Under the pieces are notes generated by a model that worked only from the letters and a program-made list of their open reading frames with translations, made no database searches and had not been told where the DNA came from. Below are positions 24,717 through 31,933 of a DNA stretch of 64,000 bases, piece by piece. The position numbers and the translations under genes are program-made. Location of the stretch: positions 434,001-498,000 of the forward strand of contig JHVP01000002.1 in assembly GCA_000620205.1 (NCBI GenBank), in the 5' to 3' direction. Position 1 is the stretch's first letter. The number at the start of each line of letters is the position of its first letter. Source of the DNA: Geodermatophilaceae bacterium URHA0031. Its GTDB lineage: Bacteria > Actinomycetota > Actinomycetes > Mycobacteriales > Geodermatophilaceae.

Positions 24717-24767
24717 GTGTGCGGCGGGTGCCGCACACGACGACGGACCCCGGTCTCGGGGTCCGTC
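24717..24767 (-). terminator. Tandem hairpins after tRNA-Met
   Basis: First hairpin on the minus strand: GACGGACCCC/GGGGTCCGTC (24742-24767, 10-bp stem), beginning 6 nt past the tRNA. The second, GTGTGCGGC/GCCGCACAC (24717-24738, 9-bp stem, 4-nt loop), follows at once. They separate the tRNAs from rpmG. Confidence 0.65.
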
Positions 24768-24773
24768 TGGGGG

Positions 24774-24847
24774 TAGCGGTGACCGGACTTGAACCGGTGA
24801 CACAGCGATTATGAGCCGCTTGCTCTACCAGGCTGAGCTACACCGCC
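24774..24847 (-). tRNA. tRNA-Met (anticodon CAT)
   Basis: 74 nt. Acceptor GGCGGTG pairs with CACCGCT (last pair G-U), D arm TAGCTCAGCCTGGTAGAGC, anticodon loop CTCATAA, T arm CCGGTTCAAGTCCGG, discriminator A. The ordinary acceptor pairing and lack of initiator features suggest elongator tRNA-Met, though a CAT anticodon alone could also be an Ile-lysidine type. Confidence 0.9.
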
Positions 24848-24897
24848 GGGTGACCGGGCGGCCCGGTCTCTCGACTGGCCCGCTGGTCGATCCTACG

Positions 24898-24970
24898 AGC
24901 CCCTTTACGGAATCGAACCGTAGACCTTCTCCTTACCATGGAGACGCTCTGCCGACTGAGCTAAAGGGGC
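24898..24970 (-). tRNA. tRNA-Thr (anticodon GGT)
   Basis: 73 nt. Acceptor GCCCCTT/AAGGGGC, D arm TAGCTCAGTCGGCAGAGC, anticodon stem TCTCC/GGAGA with loop ATGGTAA (GGT), T arm ACGGTTCGATTCCGT, discriminator T. It lies 50 nt upstream of tRNA-Met in the same transcript. Confidence 0.95.
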
Positions 24971-24990
24971 GTTGCTCGGGAGCGGAGGAG

Positions 24991-24996
24991 ACTCTA
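24991..24996 (-). promoter_or_regulatory. -10 element of the tRNA-Thr/tRNA-Met transcript
   Basis: TAGAGT preceded by TGG forms an extended -10 (TGnTANNNT) on the minus strand; the predicted start near 24984 gives a 14-nt leader before the tRNA. A second TACAGT (25051-25046) farther up may be an additional promoter. Confidence 0.55.
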
Positions 24997-25113
24997 CCAA
25001 GCTGCTCGCGGCGACCTGCGGACCCCCCTCGGACCGTGCGGATCGACTGTAACAGCCGCACCGTGACGGACCGGAACGGCCCCGCGACGAGGCTCCCCGG
25101 CCGGGGTCCTCGA

Positions 25114-27756
25114 TCAGGTGCGGACGAAGAGCCGGCGGTGCCGGGCCCCCGGCGCGGCGCTGCGGACACCCGTGCGGGCCAGCAGCCAGCCCTCCAGCCG
25201 GTCCTCCGGCAGTGGGCGGCTGACCAGGAACCCCTGCAGCTTGTCGCAGCCCATCTGGGCCAGCAGGTCGCGGGTGACCTCGTCCTCGACGCCCTCGGCG
25301 ACGACCCGCAGCCCCAGGTTGTGCGCGAGCTCGACGATCGACCGCGCGATGAACGACTCGTTCTGGCTGGTGGACATGCCCAGCACGAAGGACTTGTCGA
25401 TCTTTAGCTCGTCGATCGGCAACTGCCGCAGCTGGGAAAGCGAGGAGTAGCCGGTGCCGAAGTCGTCCATCGACAGCCGCAGCCCCAGTGCGTGCAGCTC
25501 CCCGAGCACGTTGCTGTTGCGCACGGTGTCATCGACGACGCTGCCCTCGGTGAGCTCGAGGGTGAGCAGCTCGCCGGGGACCCCGTGGTGCCGCAGCGCC
25601 CCGCGCACCCGGGCGACCAGGTCGGGCTCGGACAGGCAGCGCGCGGAGAGGTTGACCGCGACGGAGATCGCGATGTCCTGGTCCAGCCACCGTCGGCAGC
25701 GGTCCAGGGCGCGGTCGAGGACGTGGTCGGTCAGCGGCCCGATCCGGCCGATCTGCTCGGCCAGGCTGATGAAGTCGTCCGGCGGGACGTCGCCGTACCG
25801 CGGGTGCGCCCAGCGGACCAGCGTCTCGACCGAGACGATGTCGGCCGTCCGGGCGTCCACGATCGGCTGGAAGACGACGGTGATCTGCTCCTCCGCCATC
25901 GCCGTCTCCAGCTCGGTGCCCAGCTGCAGCCTGCGCAGGCTCTGCTGGTCGAGCACCGGGTGGTAGGTGGCCACCCCGCCGGAGCTGTGCGCGGCGAGCA
26001 GGGCGACGTCGGCGCGCTGGATGAGCGTCCCGGAGTCGGTGCCGTGCACCGGCGCGGCCGCCACGCCGATGGTGAGCGACACCTCGAGGTCGAGACCGGC
26101 GACCCGGGCACGGGTGGAGGCGGCCTCGCGCAGCCGCCGGGCGGCCCGCTCGGTGGCCGGCAGCGACAGACCTGGCAGCAGGACGGCGAACTGGCCGCCC
26201 TCCATCCGAGCGACGACGGCCTGCGGCGGCGCGTGCTCGCGCAGCAGCCCGGCGGTGACGAGCAGCAGCTCGTCGCTGGCCGCGTGCCCCAAGGTGTCGG
26301 TGACGTTGGTGTAGCCGTCGAGCGTCGCCAGGACCAGCCCGGCCCGGGCGGTGGCCGGCTCGGCGAGCAGCTCGGCGTCGATCTCGACCGCGAGCCGCTG
26401 GCGGTTGGGCAGCCCGGTGAGCCGGTCGTGGTCGGCGTCGTGCCGGATCTGGCTGAGCAGCTGCTGCTGCCGGATCGCCGCGTTGACGTGGGTGAGCATG
26501 GACTCGAGCGCGCTCCGGTCGCCGTCGGCGAAGGTGATCAGATCGCTCTGCCGGTCGCAGACCTCGAGGTAGCCCGGCTCTCCTGCCGCAGTCACCACTG
26601 CGGCTCCCAGCATCTCCTGCGCGCCCCTCCGGTCCAGGGCGGCCTGCTCGTTCGCGTCCGCACGCCCACTCGCGATCAGGACGGGACCGTTCGCATCCGG
26701 CGCCACCGCGCGACGCCTGAGCAGGTCGTCCGGGTCACCGGGGCCGTCGTACCACTGGAGGTCGCCGTCCGCGGCGTCGATGACGAGCCGCGGGCCCTCG
26801 TCGAGGTAGGGCGGCAGCCACAGGGCAACGCGGTCGGCGTTGAGCAATTCACGGACGGCCCGCACGATGTCGCGTGTGCCGGCCTCGTCGGGCGTGACGA
26901 GCTCGACCCGGCGGGCGAAGTCGTAGACCCGCTGCACGGTCCGACGCTCGCGACTGGCTCGGGCCGTCTGCCGGAAGATCGCCACGACGCCCATGAGCAT
27001 GAGGGCGATCAGCACCCAGGCCCAGGGGGTCTGCCGGGCCAGCAGGAGAGCGATCACACCCACGACGACGCTCAGTGGACCGAACATGGTGCTCTGCAGA
27101 GCCCCCGCGCAGAACGACCAGCCGGGGAAACCCTCGGTCAGCGTGATGGCGGCGCCGACGCCCACCATGCCGACGAGCTCTGCGAGGAAGACGGCCAGCA
27201 CGAGGGCGACCCAGGTCGACGGCGCGGTCAGGTCGAGCGAAGGCAGCAGGGACAACACCACCAGCGCGGCGCAGAGCTCGACCACCGAGAGGCAGGCGTT
27301 GAAGGCCAGCTTCGCCGGTGGGTTCCCGCGCACCCCCATGACGAGGACCATGGCGGCAACCCGGGCGACGGCGGTCCAGAAGCCGCCTACCTCGACCAGT
27401 CCGACGACGACCGCGATCCCGGTCGGGGACAGCGAGACCGTCTGCTTCCGTATCTCGAGATCGAGCTGGACCGACTCGGTGAGCACCAGGACCCCGAAGA
27501 CCAACAGCACCGACAGGAACGACGGGGTCGACCAGGTGGCCGGGAGGACGAACACGCCGAAGACGACGGCCACTGCACCCGCCAGAAAGGCGAGCGTCCA
27601 TGGCCGCCGGAACAGGCGGGCCCTGCGTGATGGATGGGCCGGGTGCTCGGCCAAGGTCGGCCTGTCTGTCGAGGGGGTGACGTCCGCCGACGGTAACAGC
27701 GCCTGGCCCGAGCGCGGCGCCGCCTCACTCGGAGGGGCGACCCGGCGAGGGCTCAC
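25114..27756 (-). CDS. Membrane GAF-GGDEF(degenerate)-EAL protein, probable c-di-GMP phosphodiesterase
   Basis: 880 residues if GTG 27756 is the start (TTG 27654 would give 846; neither has a strong ribosome-binding site). Residues ~50-275 hold seven or eight hydrophobic helices, ~290-440 a GAF-like sensor, ~450-615 a GGDEF domain and ~620-865 an EAL domain. The GGDEF active site reads EGGQF and the RxxD inhibitory site is absent, so cyclase activity is unlikely. The EAL residues are kept: ETLVRW, VNLSAR, LELTEG, DDFGTGYSSL, LKIDKSF, AEGVED. It should therefore hydrolyse c-di-GMP. A 27-codon ORF with a very good ribosome-binding site ends 22 nt upstream. Confidence 0.85.
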   Translation of the reverse strand: MSPRRVAPPSEAAPRSGQALLPSADVTPSTDRPTLAEHPAHPSRRARLFRRPWTLAFLAGAVAVVFGVFVLPATWSTPSFLSVLLVFGVLVLTESVQLDLEIRKQTVSLSPTGIAVVVGLVEVGGFWTAVARVAAMVLVMGVRGNPPAKLAFNACLSVVELCAALVVLSLLPSLDLTAPSTWVALVLAVFLAELVGMVGVGAAITLTEGFPGWSFCAGALQSTMFGPLSVVVGVIALLLARQTPWAWVLIALMLMGVVAIFRQTARASRERRTVQRVYDFARRVELVTPDEAGTRDIVRAVRELLNADRVALWLPPYLDEGPRLVIDAADGDLQWYDGPGDPDDLLRRRAVAPDANGPVLIASGRADANEQAALDRRGAQEMLGAAVVTAAGEPGYLEVCDRQSDLITFADGDRSALESMLTHVNAAIRQQQLLSQIRHDADHDRLTGLPNRQRLAVEIDAELLAEPATARAGLVLATLDGYTNVTDTLGHAASDELLLVTAGLLREHAPPQAVVARMEGGQFAVLLPGLSLPATERAARRLREAASTRARVAGLDLEVSLTIGVAAAPVHGTDSGTLIQRADVALLAAHSSGGVATYHPVLDQQSLRRLQLGTELETAMAEEQITVVFQPIVDARTADIVSVETLVRWAHPRYGDVPPDDFISLAEQIGRIGPLTDHVLDRALDRCRRWLDQDIAISVAVNLSARCLSEPDLVARVRGALRHHGVPGELLTLELTEGSVVDDTVRNSNVLGELHALGLRLSMDDFGTGYSSLSQLRQLPIDELKIDKSFVLGMSTSQNESFIARSIVELAHNLGLRVVAEGVEDEVTRDLLAQMGCDKLQGFLVSRPLPEDRLEGWLLARTGVRSAAPGARHRRLFVRT

Positions 27757-27778
27757 CCACCGGTGTCGGGATCCGACG

Positions 27779-27862
27779 TCACCGGGTCCACTTCCAGCCG
27801 CGGGTCCACTTCCAACCACGGGTCGAGTCGGCGGAGCTGGGGGCGTGAACGGACGTGGACAT
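27779..27862 (-). CDS. Putative 27-aa peptide with tandem RGWKWT repeat, upstream of the EAL gene
   Basis: ATG 27862 is preceded by AGGAGG with optimal spacing, one of the best Shine-Dalgarno sequences in the window. The peptide ends RGWKWTRGWKWTR, two copies of a Trp/Lys/Arg repeat, and stops at 27779, 22 nt before the GTG of the EAL gene. I know no family for it. It could be a leader peptide (four Trp codons in its last ten), a translationally coupled small membrane-binding peptide, or chance. The cationic aromatic end could bind lipid or nucleic acid; that is inference. Confidence 0.5.
   Translation of the reverse strand: MSTSVHAPSSADSTRGWKWTRGWKWTR
27783..27830. repeat. 18-bp direct repeat (2 full copies plus a partial third)
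   Basis: CGGGTCCACTTCCAGCCG at 27783-27800 and a copy with two changes at 27801-27818, followed by a fading third beginning CGGGTC. They encode the repeated GWKWTR of the small ORF; because the period is 18 (six codons) the reading frame is preserved, which fits coding rather than operator duplication. Confidence 0.65.
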
Positions 27863-28100
27863 GATGCCTCCTGAAGGCATGACGGACTGCTGGGAGTCGC
27901 GGCAGCCGCCCACGCGGGGGCAGAGCGTCGTCCGGCACAGACCGCAGCCAGGAGACTGCAGCGGGTCACCCACACGAGGCAAGCGTTGACACGCGCGGGG
28001 GAAGTGATCTTCGTCGTGTCGTCACCCTGCGCAATCACGGCCCGGGCAGATCTGCCGAGAGAGTGACGGAGGCCGACGGACTGCACCCGGTCCAGCGGCA

Positions 28101-30119
28101 TCATCCACCCCGCCGCGGCCGCCGTGACAGGTCGGGCAGCGGCACGTCGCGGAGCCGGTCGAGCAGCGACTCGTCGGGGACGGCGAGCCCGCCGAGCAGG
28201 TCGGTCGCCCGCTCGAACCCGACCCGGGCGGCCGCACCCGACGGGAGTGCCGCGCCGGGCACCGCGGCAGGTCCGAGGACGGCACCGGCGAACCGCGCCG
28301 CGTCCTCGGCCGTGCGCACCCGGCCGGTGTCCGGGCCGATCTCGACGTCGCCGTCGACGTCCAGCAGGTCGGCCACCGGGGCCTCGATCACGTCCAGCAG
28401 CTCGCCCGCCCGGCCCGACACCAGCGACAGCGGCTGGCTGACACCGAGCTCCCACAGCATCTGGGCATCCACCGCCCGACTCTGCGCGTGACCCCAGGCC
28501 AGTGCGTACCGCAGCCGCTCGCCGTGCTCGAGCACGGCCACGTGGGCGCCGGCGACCTCGCCGGCGGAGGCCCCGGCGGCACCGGCCCGCAGTGCGGTCC
28601 CCACCGCCGCGGTGACCTCGTCCGCCGAGCCGGCGTCGGTGACCAGGTACCCGAGCCCGCGGAGCGCGGTCTCGTCCCCGGCGTCGGGCGCAGCGCGGGT
28701 GACCGCTGCCCCGAGCACCGGCAGCAGCACGCCCGGCTGACCGGCGACCAGGTCGGTGACGCGGCCGCGGACCTGGGCCAGGGCGCCCGCGTCGTCCAGC
28801 ACCCGCCCGCTGCTGCCGCGGCCGAGCCCCGCACCCAGCGCGACCAGTGCCGCCCGCGCTGCGCGGCCGGCCCCCGGCCCGGCCGCCGCCAGTCCGACGA
28901 CGGCCGCAAGGGAGCCGCTGCCCCCAGGCCATGGCCGGGACAGCAGTGTGGTCCAGGCGGCCGGGTCGTCGAGCAGCCGGGCCGCGGCGTCGGCGTCGCC
29001 GGAGCGGGCCAGCACCGTCAGCGCCGCGTCCACCGGGTCGGGCAGCAGGCCGCCCCGCGTGCCGGCCGCTCCGGCCGGGGCTCCCTGCGCGGCCTCCTGG
29101 TCCAGCAGCTGACGGCCCCAGACAGCGGCCAGCGCCGGCCCGGCCCCGGGCACGGCCAGCACCAGCCCCATCGCCACCGCCTGGTCGTCGGCGGCACCGC
29201 CGGGGTCGTCGGGGGTGAGGCGCACGGCGTCGAGCATCTCCCCGACCGGGCCACCGGGGCGGCCCGGACCGCCGAGCACACCGGCCAGCAGACCGGCCAG
29301 CGGTCCCTCCTCCCCCGTGCCGGCCAGCCCGGCCAGCACGGACAGCAGCCAGGTGACGCCGTCGGCCCCGAGCCGACCGACCAGCGCATCGGCGAACCCG
29401 GGCACCGAGACGTGGGGCCGCCAGCGCTGCACGACTGTCTCCAGCGTCTCCGCGGGGCCGGGACGGGTGAGCTGGTCAGCGGCCTGCTCGCCCAGCCTGG
29501 TGAGGGCCGCCGCCCCCCAGCCGGGCAGCTCCACGGAGAGCCGGACGGTGACCGCGGCAGCGTCGCCCAGCCGGCCGGTGCCCCGGAACGGCCGGGTGGC
29601 ATCGGCGAGGACCGCGGCGGTCACCGCGGCGTCCTGGGCGAGGAGCTCCAGCAGCGCCCGGTGCTCCACGCCACGGGCGGCGTCCTCCTCGGTCACGGCC
29701 CGGACCAGGGCCACCGCCTCGGCGGGTGCCGCCGCGACACCGTTCTCCAGCGGGGTGCCGACCAGCGCTGCCAACCGTGCACCGGCGTCGGCGAACCGGT
29801 CGCGCTGGTCGTCCCGCAGCGAGGTCACCCGGGCGAGCACGGTCAGCCAGAGCCGGTGGTGGTCGGCGAGCCGGGTCGCGGTCGCGGTCACCGCCTCGTG
29901 CAGGTCGGCCGCGACGGCGAGCGTGGCGACGACCTCGCCCGCGGCGACGGTGGCATCGGCACCCTGCCAGCCGCTCAACGCACCCGCGGGCTGCAGCAGG
30001 TGCACCGTCAGCCCTGCCGCGTACGCCGCCGAGATCAGCTGGTCGACCACCGAGCCGAGCGCGTCGGGGGACCCGGGTGGCCGGGGCAGCGCCACCGGGG
30101 CCGGGAGCAGCACGGTCAC
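28101..30119 (-). CDS. 672-aa Ala-rich protein, partner of an EspC-like protein
   Basis: Starts at GTG 30119, overlapping the stop of the upstream EspC-like gene (GTGA), so the pair is coupled. The N-terminal ~110 residues look alpha-helical like type VII secretion substrates (SVVDQLISAAYAAGLTVHLL, a linker, ADLHEAVTATATRLADHHRLW). The rest is a long helical, alanine/glycine-rich region without recognisable motifs, ending in a more conserved-looking block (YALAWGHAQSR, LWELGVSQPLSLVSGR) and a basic tail. No signal peptide. I recognise no enzyme. Role in type VII-type secretion is inferred only from the neighbour. Confidence 0.7.
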   Translation of the reverse strand: MTVLLPAPVALPRPPGSPDALGSVVDQLISAAYAAGLTVHLLQPAGALSGWQGADATVAAGEVVATLAVAADLHEAVTATATRLADHHRLWLTVLARVTSLRDDQRDRFADAGARLAALVGTPLENGVAAAPAEAVALVRAVTEEDAARGVEHRALLELLAQDAAVTAAVLADATRPFRGTGRLGDAAAVTVRLSVELPGWGAAALTRLGEQAADQLTRPGPAETLETVVQRWRPHVSVPGFADALVGRLGADGVTWLLSVLAGLAGTGEEGPLAGLLAGVLGGPGRPGGPVGEMLDAVRLTPDDPGGAADDQAVAMGLVLAVPGAGPALAAVWGRQLLDQEAAQGAPAGAAGTRGGLLPDPVDAALTVLARSGDADAAARLLDDPAAWTTLLSRPWPGGSGSLAAVVGLAAAGPGAGRAARAALVALGAGLGRGSSGRVLDDAGALAQVRGRVTDLVAGQPGVLLPVLGAAVTRAAPDAGDETALRGLGYLVTDAGSADEVTAAVGTALRAGAAGASAGEVAGAHVAVLEHGERLRYALAWGHAQSRAVDAQMLWELGVSQPLSLVSGRAGELLDVIEAPVADLLDVDGDVEIGPDTGRVRTAEDAARFAGAVLGPAAVPGAALPSGAAARVGFERATDLLGGLAVPDESLLDRLRDVPLPDLSRRPRRGG

Positions 30120-30397
30120 TCCGGGACACCCCGGCCGGGCACCGGGAGCAGCCGCCCGTCCAGATCGAGCCAGGAGCCGGCCGCGGCGGTCACCGCGTCC
30201 CCCAGCCAGGTCAGCTCGCCGGCCAGGCAGCGGCCGGTGGTGCGGACGGTCTCGCAGAACCCGGCCACCGCCGGGCCGAGCGGCCCGCCGACCGGGTCGT
30301 CTACCGGCGTGGTGCCCACCCGGGCCGCCTGGACCGCCGCCCCGTCGAGCACGCCGGCCAGCGAGTGCAGCTGCGCGGGGACCACCTCGATCGCCAT
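30116..30397 (-). CDS. EspC/WXG100-like small helical protein
   Basis: 93 residues starting MAIEVVPAQLHSLAGVLDGAA (ATG 30397). The layout (hydrophobic V-x-P-x-x-L start, a first amphipathic helix, a Gly/Pro turn, a second helix with TWLGDAV and a final SWLDLDGRL) matches the EspC/DUF2580 type of WXG100-like proteins, which are usually exported by type VII systems as heterodimers. No secretion-machinery gene is in the window. It is coupled to the 672-aa gene by a GTGA overlap and divergent from the TadE-like gene. Confidence 0.65.
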   Translation of the reverse strand: MAIEVVPAQLHSLAGVLDGAAVQAARVGTTPVDDPVGGPLGPAVAGFCETVRTTGRCLAGELTWLGDAVTAAAGSWLDLDGRLLPVPGRGVPE

Positions 30398-30436
30398 GCC
30401 GGGCAGTCTGCTGGCCCGCCGCAGGCCGGGACGGCC

Positions 30437-30540
30437 CCGTCCACAGCCCCCGGGCCGACAGCAGGCCGACCGGCCCGCGTCGTCCACATCGTCCACAGGC
30501 GCCGTCCACAACCGGTGGACATCCGTGCCGGCCGTCCACC
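30437..30540. promoter_or_regulatory. Cluster of six GTCCAC motifs resembling DnaA boxes
   Basis: Five direct and one inverted copies: CCGTCCACA (30437), TCGTCCACA (30480), TCGTCCACA (30489, directly abutting), CCGTCCACA (30502), an inverted ATGTCCACC (30514-30522) and CCGTCCACC (30532). Actinobacterial DnaA boxes are TTGTCCACA; the best copies here match 8 of 9. They fill the divergent gap between the EspC-like and TadE-like genes, so they could also be operators. Confidence 0.5.
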
Positions 30541-30548
30541 GCGCCCTC

Positions 30549-30554
30549 TACGCT
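30549..30554 (+). promoter_or_regulatory. -10 element for a leaderless TadE-like transcript
   Basis: TACGCT (TANNNT) ends exactly 6 nt before GTG 30561, with no ribosome-binding site in between. It lies immediately beyond the GTCCAC motif cluster, which would occupy the -35 region. Confidence 0.55.
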
Positions 30555-30560
30555 CCCCGC

Positions 30561-31001
30561 GTGCGACCGGGCAGCGAGCAGTCCACCGACCCCGAGGCCG
30601 GCTCCACGTTGCCCTTCGTGCTGGTGTGCTGGCTGGTCGCCGCACTGATGGCGCTCGGCGCGATCGCCGCGTCCGACGCGTTCCTGGAGCAGCAGGAGGT
30701 GCAGTCGGCCTGCGACGGCGCGGCGCTCGCGGCGGCGAACGAGGCCGACGCGGCGGCGGTCTACGCCCGGGGCGCGGGCACCCACCTGCCGCTGACCCGG
30801 GCGACGGCCGAGGCGGCGGTCGCCGACCAGCTCGCCGACGCCGGGGTGCAGCTCGACGCGTGGTCGGCGCAGACCGACGGGGTCGAGGTGACGGTGCGGT
30901 GCACGCGCTCGGTGCACATCGCCTTCGACTGGCTGTTCCTGGGCGGCCGGCCGCTGGACCGCACGGCGGTGGCCAGTGCCCGCGCTCCGACCGTGAGCTG
31001 A
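30561..31001 (+). CDS. TadE-like pilus-assembly/secreted pseudopilin-type protein
   Basis: 146 residues from GTG 30561. An N-terminal membrane helix (STLPFVLVCWLVAALMALGAIA) is followed by ACDGAALAAANEADAAAVYARG, the block after the TM helix in Tad pilus TadE/TadG-type proteins. The remainder is a short extracellular domain with one further Cys. Usually such genes sit in a tad cluster; here it is alone. A strong terminator follows. Confidence 0.7.
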   Translation: MRPGSEQSTDPEAGSTLPFVLVCWLVAALMALGAIAASDAFLEQQEVQSACDGAALAAANEADAAAVYARGAGTHLPLTRATAEAAVADQLADAGVQLDAWSAQTDGVEVTVRCTRSVHIAFDWLFLGGRPLDRTAVASARAPTVS

Positions 31002-31022
31002 GCCGACGGCGCCGGGAACGAG

Positions 31023-31054
31023 GACGGCCCCCGACCGTGAGGTCGGGGGCCGTC
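31023..31054. terminator. Bidirectional terminator between the TadE-like gene and tRNA-Tyr
   Basis: Perfect 14-bp stem GACGGCCCCCGACC/GGTCGGGGGCCGTC with GTGA loop, between the stop at 31001 and the 3' end of the convergent tRNA at 31065. Confidence 0.85.
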
Positions 31055-31064
31055 GCACCGGGTG

Positions 31065-31146
31065 TGGCGGGTGAAGGATTCGAACCTTCGTAGGCTAAGC
31101 CGACGGATTTACAGTCCGCTCCCATTGGCCACTCGGGCAACCCGCC
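31065..31146 (-). tRNA. tRNA-Tyr (anticodon GTA)
   Basis: 82 nt, class II with a long variable arm. Acceptor GGCGGGT/ACCCGCC, D arm TGCCCGAGTGGCCAATGGGAGC, anticodon loop CTGTAAA (GTA), T arm GAAGGTTCGAATCCTTC, discriminator A. CCA is not encoded. Confidence 0.93.
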
Positions 31147-31165
31147 GCTGTGCTGGTGCCGGATG

Positions 31166-31171
31166 AGCTTA
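31166..31171 (-). promoter_or_regulatory. -10 element of tRNA-Tyr
   Basis: TAAGCT, directly preceded by TTG, on the minus strand; the predicted start near 31159 leaves a 13-nt leader. No clear -35. Confidence 0.45.
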
Positions 31172-31239
31172 CAAGACGGTGGACGGCGGTCGGGGAGGTC
31201 CCCGGCGAGCCCGTCCACGGCGCGAGAGAGGAGACAGTC

Positions 31240-31731
31240 ATGGCCGATGCGTCGTTCGACGTCGTCAGCAAGGTCGACCGCCAGGAGGTCGACAACGCGC
31301 TGAACCAGGCGGGCAAGGAGCTCTCCCAGCGCTTCGACTTCCGCGGGGTCAACGCGACCATCGCCTGGGCCGGCGAGGAGGCGGTCACCCTGCAGGCCGA
31401 CACCGAGGAGCGGGTCGCGGCTGCACTGGAGGTCTTCCGGGAGAAGCTCGTCAAGCGCGGCATCTCGATGAAGGCCCTGGACGCCGACGAGCCGCAGGCC
31501 TCCGGCAAGGTCTACAAGATCTCTGCCCGGATCCAGCAGGGCATCGCCTCGGACAAGGCCAAGCAGATCGCCAAGGCCATCCGCGACGAGGGCCCCAAGG
31601 GCGTGCAGGCGCAGATCCAGGGCGACCAGCTCCGGGTGAGCGGCAAGAAGCGCGACGACCTGCAGGCGGTCCAGCAGCTGCTGAAGGCCAAGGACTTCGA
31701 GATCGCGCTGCAGTTCGACAACTACCGCTGA
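31240..31731 (+). CDS. yajQ: YajQ-family nucleotide-binding protein
   Basis: 163 residues, the family's usual length, from ATG 31240 (GAGAGGAG upstream). It starts [23 protein letters not shown] and contains [25 protein letters not shown] and [18 protein letters not shown], all YajQ hallmarks (two RNP-like domains). In Xanthomonas a YajQ protein binds c-di-GMP and works with a transcription factor; binding here is unproven but notable beside two c-di-GMP enzymes in the window. It runs divergent from tRNA-Tyr and convergent with arsC. Confidence 0.93.
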   Translation: MADASFDVVSKVDRQEVDNALNQAGKELSQRFDFRGVNATIAWAGEEAVTLQADTEERVAAALEVFREKLVKRGISMKALDADEPQASGKVYKISARIQQGIASDKAKQIAKAIRDEGPKGVQAQIQGDQLRVSGKKRDDLQAVQQLLKAKDFEIALQFDNYR

Positions 31732-31737
31732 GCCCGG

Positions 31738-31789
31738 GCACGCGCGCCCAGGGCGGCGGCCATCAGGCCGCCCGCTGCGGCGCGCGTGC
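31738..31789. terminator. Compound hairpin between yajQ and arsC
   Basis: Outer 11-bp stem GCACGCGCGCC/GGCGCGCGTGC enclosing a second stem GGGCGGC/GCCGCCC, beginning 6 nt after the yajQ stop. It could also serve the convergent arsenate reductase gene. Confidence 0.65.
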
Positions 31790-31933
31790 GGTCCTCGCCG
31801 CTGGGCCACAGGCGGGAGCAGGCGCGAGGAGCACCCCGGCGCCCGCTGGACGGTCACCACGGCACAGCCCGCAGCGACGGTCCTACCGGCGGACCCGGAC
31901 ACCGATCGCAGCCCCACCGGCGTCGTCCTCCGC

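Noticed and set aside
27779-27862. Tryptophan attenuator leader
   Set aside because: Four Trp codons suggested it, but the downstream gene is a c-di-GMP enzyme, and I saw no alternative terminator/antiterminator stems.
28045-28056. GGCAGATCTGCC palindrome
   Set aside because: Single 12-bp palindrome without context; expected by chance at this scale.
27863-28100. Possible c-di-GMP (GEMM) riboswitch before the EAL gene
   Set aside because: I looked for the conserved GEMM core on the minus strand and did not find it; a covariance-model search would settle this.
28488-31001. 837-codon plus-strand frame ending in the TadE-like protein
   Set aside because: Only the last 146 codons show protein character; the rest is antisense to the 672-aa gene. 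Start placed at 30561.
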